Assembly (NCBI RefSeq): GCF_918731615.1
Contig: NZ_OU957226.1
Span: 1,612,001-1,676,000 of the forward strand
Length of the DNA stretch: 64,000 nucleotides
Origin: Flavobacterium sp. CECT 9288
GTDB taxonomy: Bacteria > Bacteroidota > Bacteroidia > Flavobacteriales > Flavobacteriaceae
Direction: 5' to 3'
Notes under the pieces: generated by a model
The model's database searches: none
Told to the model about the DNA's origin: nothing
The model's input: the letters and a program-made list of their open reading frames with translations, nothing else
Position numbers and translations under genes: made by a program
Shown here: positions 7,914-17,483 of the stretch, piece by piece
Layout: the number at the start of each line of letters is the position of its first letter
Position numbering within the stretch: the stretch's first letter is position 1

Positions 7914-9159
7914 ATACATCGAGAAAATTTTCACTTTTATATATCCCATTTTACGCAAAATAGGTATGGGTAGTGGCGTAGCTTCGTATTTAAGTTTACT
8001 GCTAAATATAATTGTCTTATGTGTACTTTCGTATGTTATTTATATTGTTTTCAGACTTGTACTAGTAACCATTCTAGCTATAGTTGCTCAGAAATCTAAA
8101 ACCAAGTTTGACGATTTATTGGTATCAAATAAAACCGCAAAATACATTGCGCATTTGATACCGCTTTTATTTATTTACAAATCGGTACCCGTAATTTTAG
8201 ATCGATTTGAATATTGGGAAGGGATTTTTGCAAAAATAGTTGGTATCTATATTATTGTACTCGTATTATGGATTATCAGAACTATTTTTAATGCGTTACG
8301 AGATTATTTAAAACTAAAACCTCGATACAGTGACAAGCCGATAGATAGTTTTATTCAAGTAATCATGATTATGCTTTGGGTTGTGGGTAGCACGTTGATT
8401 GTTTCTAAATTATTTGATATTGACAAAAAAGAACTTTTAACCATATTAGGAGCCGTGTCTGCGGTGATTATTTTGATTTTTAGAGACACAATCTTGGGTT
8501 TTGTATCGAGTGTGCAAGTTTCTATAAATGATATGGTTCGAATTGGGGATTGGATTACGATGGATAAATTTGGCGCAGACGGAGATGTAATTGAAATCAA
8601 TTTAGCAACTGTTAAGGTTCGAAATTTTGACAATACTACCACTACAATTCCTACCTATAGTCTAAGTTCAGATTCTTTTCAAAACTGGCGCGGAATGCTC
8701 AACTCAGATGGACGAAGAATAAAAAGACACATCTTAATTAAAACAAGTAGCATTCGCTTTCTTGAAGAAGCTGAGCTGGTAGAGTTAAAAAAAATACACC
8801 TGATAAGCGATTATATTGACGAACGAAAAAATGAAATTGACTCTTTTAACTTAAAAAATAAAATTGACAAATCACTTGCAATAAACGGTCGAAATTTGAC
8901 TAATTTAGGTCTTTTTAGAAAATACATCACAGAATATTTATTCAATTATCCTGGACTCAACAAAGATATGCTCATGCTTTGTAGACAATTGCAATCAACA
9001 GAGCATGGAGTTCCTCTTGAGGTTTATGCATTTTCTTATGACAAACGTTTTGAAAATTATGAATTTATCATGTCTGATATTTTTGATCACATCATCGCTG
9101 CTGTTGGATACTTTGACTTAGAAATATTCGAATCTAAAATTGAATTGAACAATCAATAA
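7906..9159 (+). CDS. MscS-family mechanosensitive ion channel
   Basis: A 417-residue protein with about five N-terminal membrane segments (residues 1-200) followed by the MscS beta domain. FRDTILGFVSSVQVSINDMVRIGDWI is the usual pore-helix/beta-domain junction, and TTTIPTYSLSSDSFQNWRG lies in the following sheet. The size and long C-terminal domain resemble the YbdG/miniconductance type. Such channels release solutes on hypo-osmotic shock at the inner membrane. It is coupled by overlap to the DUF3817 gene. Confidence 0.9.
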   Translation: MFKYIEKIFTFIYPILRKIGMGSGVASYLSLLLNIIVLCVLSYVIYIVFRLVLVTILAIVAQKSKTKFDDLLVSNKTAKYIAHLIPLLFIYKSVPVILDRFEYWEGIFAKIVGIYIIVLVLWIIRTIFNALRDYLKLKPRYSDKPIDSFIQVIMIMLWVVGSTLIVSKLFDIDKKELLTILGAVSAVIILIFRDTILGFVSSVQVSINDMVRIGDWITMDKFGADGDVIEINLATVKVRNFDNTTTTIPTYSLSSDSFQNWRGMLNSDGRRIKRHILIKTSSIRFLEEAELVELKKIHLISDYIDERKNEIDSFNLKNKIDKSLAINGRNLTNLGLFRKYITEYLFNYPGLNKDMLMLCRQLQSTEHGVPLEVYAFSYDKRFENYEFIMSDIFDHIIAAVGYFDLEIFESKIELNNQ

Positions 9160-9165
9160 AATTGT

Positions 9166-9549
9166 TTACAACCTGTCTTTTACGTACTCAATAACTGATT
9201 TTCCGTGGGGTTTAGGTTTTCCATGCTCATCAACATTAACCATTGTGGTTTGATCAATAGAAATAATGGTTTCTCGAGTCATCATATTACGAGCTTCACA
9301 TTTTAAAGTAATTGATGTGGTTCCAAACTTGATAACATCTATGCCTATCTCAATTATATCGCCTTGTTTTGCTGAACTCCTAAAATTTATTTCAGACATA
9401 TATTTGGTTACAATTCTTGGATTTTCTAGCTGCACAATAGTGTATAAAGCTAATTCTTCATCAATCCAAGCAAGCAGTTTCCCGCCAAACAAAGTACCAT
9501 TGGGATTTAAATCTTCGGGTTTAACCCATTTTCTGGTATGAAATCTCAT
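9166..9549 (-). CDS. Acyl-CoA thioesterase, hotdog fold (YciA/BACH-like)
   Basis: A 127-residue single hotdog domain. PNGTLFGGKLLAWIDEELAL (about residues 16-35) carries the catalytic Asn/Asp region and central helix, and INFRSSAKQGDIIEIG the following strand typical of hexameric acyl-CoA thioesterases. It hydrolyses acyl-CoA to free acid and CoA in the cytoplasm; chain-length preference cannot be read. It converges on the MscS gene with a 6-base gap. Confidence 0.85.
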   Translation of the reverse strand: MRFHTRKWVKPEDLNPNGTLFGGKLLAWIDEELALYTIVQLENPRIVTKYMSEINFRSSAKQGDIIEIGIDVIKFGTTSITLKCEARNMMTRETIISIDQTTMVNVDEHGKPKPHGKSVIEYVKDRL

Positions 9550-9617
9550 TTTTATAATTTTATAGGTAAAAATAATACTTTTTTACTTTTATATTTTTTA
9601 ATTTTAAAGAAAAAATA

Positions 9618-10010
9618 ATGAATACAAGAGATCAATTTATAGCTGAATTTAGAGGAAAAACATTAGGCATTATAACTAGTCAATCCACAACCGAAGAATC
9701 CTTTCAGAATGAGGTTTTGAGACCTATTTTAAAACTTCAAAACGAAATGATTTGTAAAGTTTTTCTACATCACCTAAAAAAGAATAAAATAGATTTTAAT
9801 AGTTTCTCATTAGACAAGAAATTAAAAACTATTGATAATGCAGTTCAAAAAGATATTAAATTTAGAAATTCACTTAAAGGAATAGTTATTGGATTGTTTA
9901 CAATTTCTGAATATGAAAATTACATTACTAATACATCCAACATTAACAAACGCATGATGAGTATGCTCATAGAGCGATTAAAAAGTCAAATTCAGTTATT
10001 AAACATATAA
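9618..10010 (+). CDS. Conserved hypothetical protein of Flavobacteriaceae
   Basis: A 130-residue, predicted all-helical soluble protein with no signal peptide or membrane segment. I recognise similar proteins (MNTRDQFIAEFRGKTLGIIT at the N-terminus, NKRMMSMLIERLKSQ at the C-terminus) as common in flavobacteria, sometimes labelled glyoxalase without visible glyoxalase motifs. I see no metal-binding or catalytic pattern. Function unknown. Confidence 0.65.
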   Translation: MNTRDQFIAEFRGKTLGIITSQSTTEESFQNEVLRPILKLQNEMICKVFLHHLKKNKIDFNSFSLDKKLKTIDNAVQKDIKFRNSLKGIVIGLFTISEYENYITNTSNINKRMMSMLIERLKSQIQLLNI

Positions 10011-10152
10011 TAATTAGGATTTTTTTGTTAAGTATTTTTACAATCAAAAATTTAATTCTTCAGATTTTGTAGTTTATAGCGTAAAAAAAGTTTTACTGTA
10101 GTTTTATTTTTTAAAAGTTTAATTATTTTTTTTTGGATCTAAATTTTTCATC

Positions 10153-10192
10153 AAAAAAAAAAAAAAAAAAGAGGCTGTCATGAACAGCCTCT
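10153..10192 (-). terminator. Terminator of the amylase gene, with an 18-A homopolymer
   Basis: AGAGGCTGT (10170-10178) pairs with ACAGCCTCT (10184-10192). On the minus strand it is followed by the complement of 18 consecutive A bases at 10153-10170, giving a very strong T tract. Confidence 0.85.
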
Positions 10193-10210
10193 AATAATCT
10201 AAAAGATACT

Positions 10211-12589
10211 TTAATTTTTTATAATTTTCTGTTTTAATTCTAGTCCATTTTCAAAGCGAATATGAATTATATATATCCCATTATTCAAATAATTCATATC
10301 AATAGCATTGTTGTTTGATTTTCCATATTTCACTTGTATGCCATTCATATCTTGAATTTTATAATTTAAAACTGGAGAACTTGAGTTAATATATAAAAGA
10401 CTACTTACAGGATTTGGATATACTGAAATGATTGTATCTTCTGTTTTAAGTTCTTTATTTAGTGTAACTTTTGCTGTACTAGTGCCCCAAGAGTAAGAGA
10501 ATCCATTTATTTTATTTAATAAATCTGGTGTTTGATTAGCAGTCCCACTTGAGCCATTGTTAAAAATCAAATTGATTGATGTAGGTCCTGTTATAGTATA
10601 TTTATAAAAACCATTTACATCGGCTACCATAACAACACCTGGCCATGTTGTATTGGCTACACTTCCAGCAGGAATAGCATTCCAATAATGAATTTTTGGT
10701 ATTGTTGTCCAGTTTGTTGGAGGTTTAAAATAAACTGTCATAGTTGTTTGAGTAGGACAACGATTTGCTGGTTCACCAGCTAACCAAGCATTATCATAAT
10801 ACTTAATTCCGGCAGTAGTAGCAAGATCAGCAGTTTTTAATGTTCCATCGTTAAATATTAAGTTTGTGGCGCTTACAGTAGATGGGAAAGTAAATTTGTA
10901 CCAATCACCACAATCTTTTGTCATTGCAACTCCAGGCCAGGCTACTGTTGGTGCTGTACCTGTTGGGGACCAGTAGTATACTTTTACAGCTGAATTCCAA
11001 TTTGCTGGTTTTTTAAAATATACAGTAAATGTTGGTAGTGTACCAAAAGTGTATGTTTCTGTTTTGATTGTAGAGTTTACACCTACAGTATTTCTCACAA
11101 AAGCATTTAGAGTTTTAGTGCTATTTATGGAAAGTGTAACTGTACCAACTGCGGATGGCGATGCAATGGTTGGTGTTGTACCATCTAGAGTATAATAAAT
11201 TGTAGATGTAGAAGTATTAGCTGTTAAAGTAGTGTTAACCGTTGTTCCGGTTGTAAAAAACCCTCCTACTTGACTTACTGTAAGGCTTGGTACATCAACA
11301 ACACTTGCCTTGTCCCAAATTGCAAAACCTGTTCCAGATAATTTTAATGTCCAGCCAGTTCCAGAAGGAGACCAATTATCTGATCCTAATTTCATTGCCA
11401 CTTTATTGTCAATAATAGCTGCATATAGATTATTTGAAGCTGCTACTATATTTAAGGTAGAGGTGTTAGATAGTAAATTGTCTTTTCTAATTTTAACCAT
11501 AGCGTCAATTTGAGATTTGATTCCCCAATTAAAATAATGAGGCCACCAAACCATAGGAGTTCCAGGATGAGTTAAAATATAGGCATAACCATTTAATACT
11601 TTTGATCCAGGAAAAATCCATAAATCTTGACCATAAGGCACAGGTCCCGTATCATGATTATCAAGCATGGTTACTGCTTTATCTGGCCAAACTCCAATTA
11701 AACCAGAAGCTTTGCCAGAACCATCTTTTAAATAACTTAAATTATTATCATTAAAAGCATTTTGGAGTGCACTTTTGGTTGCAAAATCAAAAGCAGTTGA
11801 AGAAGCTGTATTAGTTCCACCCTTTGTGTAATCTAACCATTTTACAATTCTATTTCGGTCACCTTCTAACAATTCCCCTACAGAAAAATAAGGCGAGGTA
11901 GCATCGTTATATTCTTTAATATATTTTCCATCAAATCCATGAACAAAATCATATCGCCAACCATCAAAACCTATCTGATTTTTCAACCAAAGCATCCAAG
12001 TTTTGATACCATTTCTAACTTCAACATTAGAATGATCTAAGTCTCTACCTGCAGAAAACAAACCTGAAGTCCCTTGAGATTTTAAACCTGCTTGAACAGG
12101 ATCATAATCTGGATTTCCAGTTCCTTTTTGTCCAGAAGGACTAATATTTGAATTATTGCAAATAGACCAAGTTTGTGTTGGAGTATTCCATGATGGTGTC
12201 GAAAAATCATACCACCCAGTAGTTCCTCCACGATGATTGACTACAATGTCTGCAATAACCTTTATATTTTTTGAATGAAGATCAGTTATTAATGATGTTA
12301 ATTGTGCTTGGGTACCATGAGCATTATTCAAGTCATACCAAACTGTTGGTATATAACCCATTCCTCCAGTTGATTTACTTGGTGGAGGTAACCAAATAGC
12401 ATCAAATCCACCAGTTTGCAATGCTGTTGAATTACTTTTTATCACATCGTACCATTTGGTTGTTGAAACATCAGTGGTCCAATGAAAACCTTGCATCATT
12501 ACTTCTCTCCCAGTGGCAGTTGTTTGCGAATAAACAATGGGGTGCAATAATAGTAAAAAGAGCAACAATAAATATTTTTTTGCTTTCAT
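10211..12589 (-). CDS. Secreted alpha-amylase (GH13) with two starch-binding modules and a T9SS sorting domain
   Basis: A 792-residue exported protein. A signal peptide (1-22) precedes a GH13 barrel with DIVVNH (114-119), nucleophile D214 in GWRYDF, acid/base E239 in SVGEL and D313 in NHD. A chitobiase-C-terminal-like segment (about 435-520, YYTLDGTTP) follows, then two CBM26-like starch-binding modules (about 523-605 and 617-700, each with the pattern VYFK-P-NW--YYW/YW---WPGV-M). The C-terminal type IX sorting domain (about 715-792) starts at YPNPVSSLLYI and ends in KQKIIKN. It should be secreted across the outer membrane and degrade starch to oligosaccharides. No SusC/SusD partners are adjacent. 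Confidence 0.92.
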   Translation of the reverse strand: MKAKKYLLLLFLLLLHPIVYSQTTATGREVMMQGFHWTTDVSTTKWYDVIKSNSTALQTGGFDAIWLPPPSKSTGGMGYIPTVWYDLNNAHGTQAQLTSLITDLHSKNIKVIADIVVNHRGGTTGWYDFSTPSWNTPTQTWSICNNSNISPSGQKGTGNPDYDPVQAGLKSQGTSGLFSAGRDLDHSNVEVRNGIKTWMLWLKNQIGFDGWRYDFVHGFDGKYIKEYNDATSPYFSVGELLEGDRNRIVKWLDYTKGGTNTASSTAFDFATKSALQNAFNDNNLSYLKDGSGKASGLIGVWPDKAVTMLDNHDTGPVPYGQDLWIFPGSKVLNGYAYILTHPGTPMVWWPHYFNWGIKSQIDAMVKIRKDNLLSNTSTLNIVAASNNLYAAIIDNKVAMKLGSDNWSPSGTGWTLKLSGTGFAIWDKASVVDVPSLTVSQVGGFFTTGTTVNTTLTANTSTSTIYYTLDGTTPTIASPSAVGTVTLSINSTKTLNAFVRNTVGVNSTIKTETYTFGTLPTFTVYFKKPANWNSAVKVYYWSPTGTAPTVAWPGVAMTKDCGDWYKFTFPSTVSATNLIFNDGTLKTADLATTAGIKYYDNAWLAGEPANRCPTQTTMTVYFKPPTNWTTIPKIHYWNAIPAGSVANTTWPGVVMVADVNGFYKYTITGPTSINLIFNNGSSGTANQTPDLLNKINGFSYSWGTSTAKVTLNKELKTEDTIISVYPNPVSSLLYINSSSPVLNYKIQDMNGIQVKYGKSNNNAIDMNYLNNGIYIIHIRFENGLELKQKIIKN

Positions 12590-12944
12590 AAGTTTATTTT
12601 TAGTTAATATTTTATGAAATTAATATTTTATTTATATAATTTTCGCTATTATTCTTATTTATATTTTGCTTTTTTAAAGTTATTAGCACTCTATCGTTGT
12701 AGTAGAGTTGAATGTTAATAAATTATCACGAAATCGATTAAGTATCTGATTGTTAATAAACTAAAAATACACTAATTTGATTTGATTTTGAATATTATAA
12801 CTTAAATGATTTAATCAAAGACTATAATCCTAACACAATAATTTTAAACAAAAAAAGCTCAAACTTTTATTATGCTTGAGCTTTTTTAAACCGACAATTT
12901 TAAAATGAGTTTCTATTATTTTAAATATTTAAATTAAAAAATTC
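12590..12944. other. 355-base intergenic region between amylase and M1 peptidase genes
   Basis: The region is very AT-rich and holds the amylase leader and the M1 peptidase terminator at 12851-12887. A small inverted repeat ACTCTA/TAGAGT lies at 12688-12708, and an AATCGATT palindrome lies near 12732. I found no TAnnTTTG element for the amylase gene and no small gene. Confidence 0.5.
12851..12887 (-). terminator. Terminator of the M1 peptidase gene
   Basis: AAAAAAGCTCAA (12851-12862) pairs perfectly with TTGAGCTTTTTT (12876-12887). The A/T flanks make it usable in both directions; it lies 58 bases past the M1 peptidase stop. Confidence 0.75.
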
Positions 12945-14600
12945 TTATTTTTCAATCTTTTTGTTCAAAACATAGAAATTAGGATCCAATACAATAGTTT
13001 CAATTTTTTTAGAGTTGATAAATTCAGACCATTCTGATTTTGGATTCAAGTTAACTTCCGCACCATTTAGAATGACTTTTACAGGCATATTAAAACCGGC
13101 AACTATATTTGTCCAACGGTATTTTAAAGTGTTGTTATCCAAATAATATTCAAGTGAAGGTATTCTAGTATCTCTTAAATACTGATTAAAAACAATGGAC
13201 AAATCAATTCCTGTTTGCTTGCATAAATAATCTTCAATTTGCTTGGTTGTCACCGTTTGGTGATAAAAAGTACTATTCAAACCTCTTAGTATTCCTCTCC
13301 ATTTTTCATCGTTATTCACTAATTGACGTATAGTATGCAACATGTTTGCTCCTTTAGGATACATATCCCCTGAACCTTCATTGTTTACATCGTATTTACC
13401 AATTATAGGTTTATCATTTTCAATAATATTTCTAAGACCTCTAACATAAGTATATCCAGCTTCCTTGCCATAGTAATATTCTAAAAATAAACTTTCAGAA
13501 TAGTTTGTGAAACTTTCATGAATCCACATGTCAGCAATATCTTTGTAAGTTATGTTATTTGCAAACCACTCGTGCCCAGATTCATGAATAATTATAAAAT
13601 CAAACTTTAATCCCCAGCCAGTACCACTTAAATCCCTTCCACGGTAGCCATTTTGATACCCGTTTCCATAAGTCACACTGCTTTGATGCTCCATTCCTAA
13701 ATAGGGAGTTTCAACTAATTTATAACTATCTTCATAAAATGGATAAGGTCCAAACCAGTGTTCAAAGGCTTTAAGCATTTTAGGGACATCTTGAAAATGC
13801 TTTTTTGCTTTTTCTAAGTTTTCTCGTAACACATAATACGTACAATCTAATTCACCCTTTTCACCTTTGTACTTCTCTGAAAAAGTAACGTAATCACCTA
13901 TATTAATATTGACTCCGTAATTATTAATTGGATTTTTAACCTCCCAATTATACGTTTTTGTACCATCATTATTCTGTTTTACCCTAGTTAATCTTCCATT
14001 TGACACAGAAACAAGTTTGCTTGGTGCAGTAACACTAATAGTCATTTCATCCACTTCATCATACATGTGATCTTTGTTTGGCCACCAAACACTAGCTCCC
14101 AATCCTTGGCATGATGAAGCGATAAAAGGATTACCATTTTTATCTTTTTTCCAAGTAATTCCTCCATCCCAAGGCGGGTTTACTGCTACTTTAGGTTTAC
14201 CATTATAAAAAATAGTAAGCTCTTTTAAGGCCCCTATTACTTGTTTTTCCAGTAACTGAATGTAAAAAACATTGCCTTCTCTTGTGAAGTTTAAACTCTT
14301 TTTATCTTGTAGTACCTTTGTAATTTGCATTGGATTTTGCAAATCAATCTGCATGACTTGATTCTCTTTCAATATTTTATAAACAACTGTATTAGATCCC
14401 GTTAAAGTACTATCTCGCGGATTTACTTTAACATCTAAACGGTATTTTTTCAAATCCCACCAAGCTCTTTCTGGTGTAATACTTCCTCTTAGGGTATCTT
14501 GTTTCGTAAATTTTAATTGTTTCTGATTCAATAATCCTTGTGCTTTTATTGAATTACAAAGTAAAATGGATAATAAAGCAGAACCGATATATTTTTTCAT
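12945..14600 (-). CDS. M1 family zinc metallopeptidase, exported
   Basis: A 551-residue protein from the start MKKYIGSALL, which gives a clean signal peptide; a longer reading frame to 14639 adds 13 residues across the promoter. The zinc site is HESGH at 339-343 with the third ligand E362 (HExxH-18-E). The N-terminal beta domain (about 40-240) and the substrate motif GMEHQS (the M1 GxMEN position, altered in this subgroup) are present. It should cleave N-terminal residues from peptides in the periplasm. A TATTTTTG promoter element is at 14618-14625. Confidence 0.9.
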   Translation of the reverse strand: MKKYIGSALLSILLCNSIKAQGLLNQKQLKFTKQDTLRGSITPERAWWDLKKYRLDVKVNPRDSTLTGSNTVVYKILKENQVMQIDLQNPMQITKVLQDKKSLNFTREGNVFYIQLLEKQVIGALKELTIFYNGKPKVAVNPPWDGGITWKKDKNGNPFIASSCQGLGASVWWPNKDHMYDEVDEMTISVTAPSKLVSVSNGRLTRVKQNNDGTKTYNWEVKNPINNYGVNINIGDYVTFSEKYKGEKGELDCTYYVLRENLEKAKKHFQDVPKMLKAFEHWFGPYPFYEDSYKLVETPYLGMEHQSSVTYGNGYQNGYRGRDLSGTGWGLKFDFIIIHESGHEWFANNITYKDIADMWIHESFTNYSESLFLEYYYGKEAGYTYVRGLRNIIENDKPIIGKYDVNNEGSGDMYPKGANMLHTIRQLVNNDEKWRGILRGLNSTFYHQTVTTKQIEDYLCKQTGIDLSIVFNQYLRDTRIPSLEYYLDNNTLKYRWTNIVAGFNMPVKVILNGAEVNLNPKSEWSEFINSKKIETIVLDPNFYVLNKKIEK

Positions 14601-14617
14601 AGTGTTATATTTTAAAA

Positions 14618-14625
14618 CAAAAATA
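14618..14625 (-). promoter_or_regulatory. -7 promoter element of the M1 peptidase gene
   Basis: TATTTTTG on the minus strand, 17 bases before the ATG at 14600. It supports the shorter start because the longer reading frame would begin upstream of transcription. Confidence 0.55.
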
Positions 14626-14655
14626 GACTTTAGAATCAAAAAAAACAGCTATTTC

Positions 14656-15702
14656 TTAATTTCTCGGAAAAGACAAAGAATAATCTTGTAATATTTTATT
14701 TTCTTTTCCACGAATTTCCATTAGGACTTTCTGATTTTTAAAATCAAATTTTAACAAACCAAAATTAATCTCTTTAACAACTTCACCTTGCACATAAGGA
14801 TTTTCTTCACCAGAGAATGCAGTATAGGTGTGAGTTAAGCCGCTTGAAGTAAAATCAACAAGAGGATAAGACAAACCCGTTACATTTTTTAAGGAAAATG
14901 TCGAAATGTGCCTATCACCAGATATTATAAAGGCTCCTTTTGCTTTTGAGGAAACTAGTAATTGTTCCAGTTTTTCGACCTCATGCGGGAAATTGCCCCA
15001 AGTTTCAAAGCCATGCTTATTGGATAAAAATTGAAAACTACTCACTATCACATGGAATTGCGCATCTGAATTATATAGCTCTTTTGATAACCATTCCCAC
15101 TGCGCTTGTCCAAGAATAGTTCCTTCGCCAAACTTATTAGGCATAAAACGCTTTTTTGAATTAGGATCTTTGGTTAACGTTGTTCGGAAATAACGGGTGT
15201 CTAATATGATAATTTTAATTTTATTCCCATCAACTTCAATTGTTTTTGAGCTAAAAACTCCCTCTCTACTGCGTTCTGGAGCATCTTTTGGAGTATCTAA
15301 AAAATCTAAAAACAATTGCTGACTTTCTTTTTTGTGTGGATATTCTTCTCCTGCATCATTAGCGCCATAGTCATGATCATCCCAAGTTCCAAGAATAATT
15401 TTGCCATCAATGAATTTTAGATATTCTGGATCTTGTTTCTGAATAGTATAATTGTTTTTAAGAAACTGCATGTCTTCTGTATCCGAATACACATTATCAC
15501 CACCCCAAATCCAAACTGAAGGATTGTTTTTATTTATCTCAGGCCAGAGTTCATTTTTAATTTTTTGATTGTCACAGGAACCAAAAGCAATAGTAAAGCT
15601 AGTGTTTTCATTATTTTTTAATGGTTGACTTGCTGTTGAAGGAATTTGTGCTTTACAACTTAAGAATCCTAAAAAACTAAAAATGCAAACAAATTTTTTC
15701 AT
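14656..15702 (-). CDS. PhoD-like alkaline phosphatase family lipoprotein
   Basis: A 348-residue protein with a lipoprotein signal (FLSC, Cys16). Metallophosphatase motifs are present: FGSCDNQ, WGGDNVYSDT, TWDDHDYGANDAG, then DTRYFR and SGDRHIST. This is the PhoD/phospholipase-D-like alkaline phosphatase group that uses metal ions to cleave phosphodiesters or monoesters. It is probably anchored in the periplasm. It stands upstream of the M1 peptidase gene in the same direction, though that gene has its own promoter element. Confidence 0.87.
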   Translation of the reverse strand: MKKFVCIFSFLGFLSCKAQIPSTASQPLKNNENTSFTIAFGSCDNQKIKNELWPEINKNNPSVWIWGGDNVYSDTEDMQFLKNNYTIQKQDPEYLKFIDGKIILGTWDDHDYGANDAGEEYPHKKESQQLFLDFLDTPKDAPERSREGVFSSKTIEVDGNKIKIIILDTRYFRTTLTKDPNSKKRFMPNKFGEGTILGQAQWEWLSKELYNSDAQFHVIVSSFQFLSNKHGFETWGNFPHEVEKLEQLLVSSKAKGAFIISGDRHISTFSLKNVTGLSYPLVDFTSSGLTHTYTAFSGEENPYVQGEVVKEINFGLLKFDFKNQKVLMEIRGKENKILQDYSLSFPRN

Positions 15703-15877
15703 AAAAGGGGATTCAAACGGTTAGCGCAATACTATTAATGCGCACGAAGATATAAAAACAATTTTGACAGAAACTTAAAAGCAATGTTGCCTAAATGTTA
15801 TTTAACAAAATTGTTAAAAAGGATAAACATATCGCTTTTCTATTACTTGCAATAGGTTACAAAATCTAAACTGCTTC

Positions 15878-15916
15878 AAAAAAATAACCCAATAAATCAA
15901 ATTTTCTATTGGGTTA
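15878..15916 (-). terminator. Terminator of the histidine operon
   Basis: TAACCCAATA (15885-15894) and TATTGGGTTA (15907-15916) form a perfect 10-base stem. On the minus strand it is followed by seven T, 21 bases after the hisIE stop codon. Confidence 0.85.
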
Positions 15917-15936
15917 CAATTTATTTCTTCGTCAGA

Positions 15937-16536
15937 CTATTTTTGGCGACTTTTTAGCACTTCAACAACATCATTCAATTTGAATCCTTTCGCTTGAAGT
16001 AAAATCAAATAATGAAATAATAAGTCGGCACTTTCACTTAAGAACAAATCATCATTATCATCTTTGGCTTCAATTACAACTTCTATTGCTTCTTCACCTA
16101 CTTTTTGTGCAATTTTGTTGATTCCTAATTGAAATAATGAAGCAACATAACTCTTTTCAGAGTCAGCTTTTTCTCTACGAGTTTCGATAGTTTGCTCTAA
16201 TTGTGAAATAAACCCATAATCAGCTTTATTATCTGTTTGCCAGCAAGTATCAGCACCTGTATGACATGTTGGGCCAACTGGTTTTGCTTGAATCAATAAT
16301 GTATCGCCATCGCAGTCATTTTTTATATCAACCAAGTTTAAAAAGTTGCCACTCTCCTCGCCTTTTGTCCAAAGTCTTTGCTTAGAGCGGCTAAAAAAAG
16401 TTACTTTTTGCGTTTCGATAGTTTTACGATATGCTTCTTCGTTCATGTAACCCAACATCAAAACGGCTTTCGTGTCACTGTCTTGTATAATAGCCGGAAT
16501 TAATTCGTCTGTATTTTTTGAGAAATCTATGTTCAT
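15937..16536 (-). CDS. hisIE: Phosphoribosyl-AMP cyclohydrolase / phosphoribosyl-ATP pyrophosphatase
   Basis: A 199-residue bifunctional enzyme for histidine steps 2 and 3. The N-terminal cyclohydrolase (about 1-105) has LMLGYMNEEA, FFSRSKQRLW, the DCDGDT metal site and CHTGADTCW. The C-terminal pyrophosphatase (about 110-199) has SYVASLF, KVGEEAIEVVIEA and the ESADLLFHYL helix. It is last in the his operon, followed by a strong terminator. The 83-base gap before it contains AAAGATT-type short direct repeats. Confidence 0.96.
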   Translation of the reverse strand: MNIDFSKNTDELIPAIIQDSDTKAVLMLGYMNEEAYRKTIETQKVTFFSRSKQRLWTKGEESGNFLNLVDIKNDCDGDTLLIQAKPVGPTCHTGADTCWQTDNKADYGFISQLEQTIETRREKADSEKSYVASLFQLGINKIAQKVGEEAIEVVIEAKDDNDDLFLSESADLLFHYLILLQAKGFKLNDVVEVLKSRQK

Positions 16537-16619
16537 TTTTTTAATTTAAAGATTGAAAGATTAAAAACTGAAAGATTATCTAGTACGATTCTCTTTTCTC
16601 TTTATTCTAGTATCTGTTT

Positions 16620-17375
16620 CTATATCCTAACTTCGATATTATTATTTTTAAGAGCCTCTTTTAATGTTTTGATTTCAATTTCTTTAAAATGAAATACACT
16701 TGCTGCTAAGGCTGCATCGGCTTTTCCATCGATGAATGAATCTACAAAATGCTGAATATTTCCTGCACCACCCGATGCAATAATTGGAATATTAACTAGT
16801 TCCGAAAGTTTGGCCAAAGCCTCATTAGCAAAGCCGTTTTTAGTTCCGTCATTATCCATCGAGGTGAACAATATTTCACCTGCGCCACGTTGCTCAACTT
16901 CTTTTGCCCAATCAAATAAATTCAATTCAGTAGGTACTTTTCCACCAACTAAATGCACAATCCACTGGCCGTCAATTTGCTTAGCATCAATTGCAACCAC
17001 AACACATTGGCTTCCAAATTTTTGTGCCAAATCATTGATTAACTGCGGATTTTTTACCGCTGATGAATTGATCGAAACCTTATCAGCTCCATTTTGCAAT
17101 AAAACATCAACGTCCTTGACAGAGGAAATTCCGCCACCAACTGTAAATGGAATATTAATAGTTGCAGCTACTTTCCGAACCAAATCAATTAATGTTTTTC
17201 TTCTTTCTTCCGTTGCCGAAATGTCTAGAAAAACCAATTCATCAGCTCCTTCATCCGAATAGATTTTGGCCAATTCAACCGGATCGCCGGCATCACGTAA
17301 GTCTACAAAATTGACACCTTTTACGGTTCTTCCGTTTTTTATGTCAAGACAAGGGATTATTCTTTTTGTTAACAT
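16620..17375 (-). CDS. hisF: Imidazole glycerol phosphate synthase cyclase subunit HisF
   Basis: A 251-residue TIM barrel starting [15 protein letters not shown]. Catalytic Asp residues lie in [10 protein letters not shown] and [10 protein letters not shown], and phosphate-binding loops VGGGI and ASGGAG are intact. It makes imidazole glycerol phosphate and AICAR using ammonia from HisH. It lies downstream of hisA, separated by a dispersed repeat. Confidence 0.97.
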   Translation of the reverse strand: MLTKRIIPCLDIKNGRTVKGVNFVDLRDAGDPVELAKIYSDEGADELVFLDISATEERRKTLIDLVRKVAATINIPFTVGGGISSVKDVDVLLQNGADKVSINSSAVKNPQLINDLAQKFGSQCVVVAIDAKQIDGQWIVHLVGGKVPTELNLFDWAKEVEQRGAGEILFTSMDNDGTKNGFANEALAKLSELVNIPIIASGGAGNIQHFVDSFIDGKADAALAASVFHFKEIEIKTLKEALKNNNIEVRI

Positions 17376-17390
17376 TTTTTATAATTGTTA

Positions 17391-17471
17391 CACAGAGATT
17401 CGCAAAGGTTTCGCAGAGATACACAAAAATCTTGGTGAATCTTTGCGTCTTCTTTGTGCTTCTTCGCGAAA
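17391..17471. repeat. Dispersed imperfect palindrome between hisA and hisF
   Basis: CACAGAGATTCGCAAAGG at the left is partly complementary to the CTTTGCGTCTTCTTTGTG block at the right, so the element folds into a long imperfect hairpin. I recognise this CACAGAG/CGCAAAG sequence style as a repeat scattered in flavobacterial intergenic regions. Only one copy is in this window. Confidence 0.6.
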
Positions 17472-17483
17472 TAATCTATTTGT

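Noticed and set aside
10153..10170. An 18-A homopolymer as a phase-variable tract
   Set aside because: It is outside any coding region or promoter and forms the T tract of the amylase terminator.
12718..12745. AATCGATT palindrome upstream of the amylase as a LacI-type operator
   Set aside because: An 8-base palindrome in AT-rich DNA is weak evidence, and no LacI-family gene is in the window.
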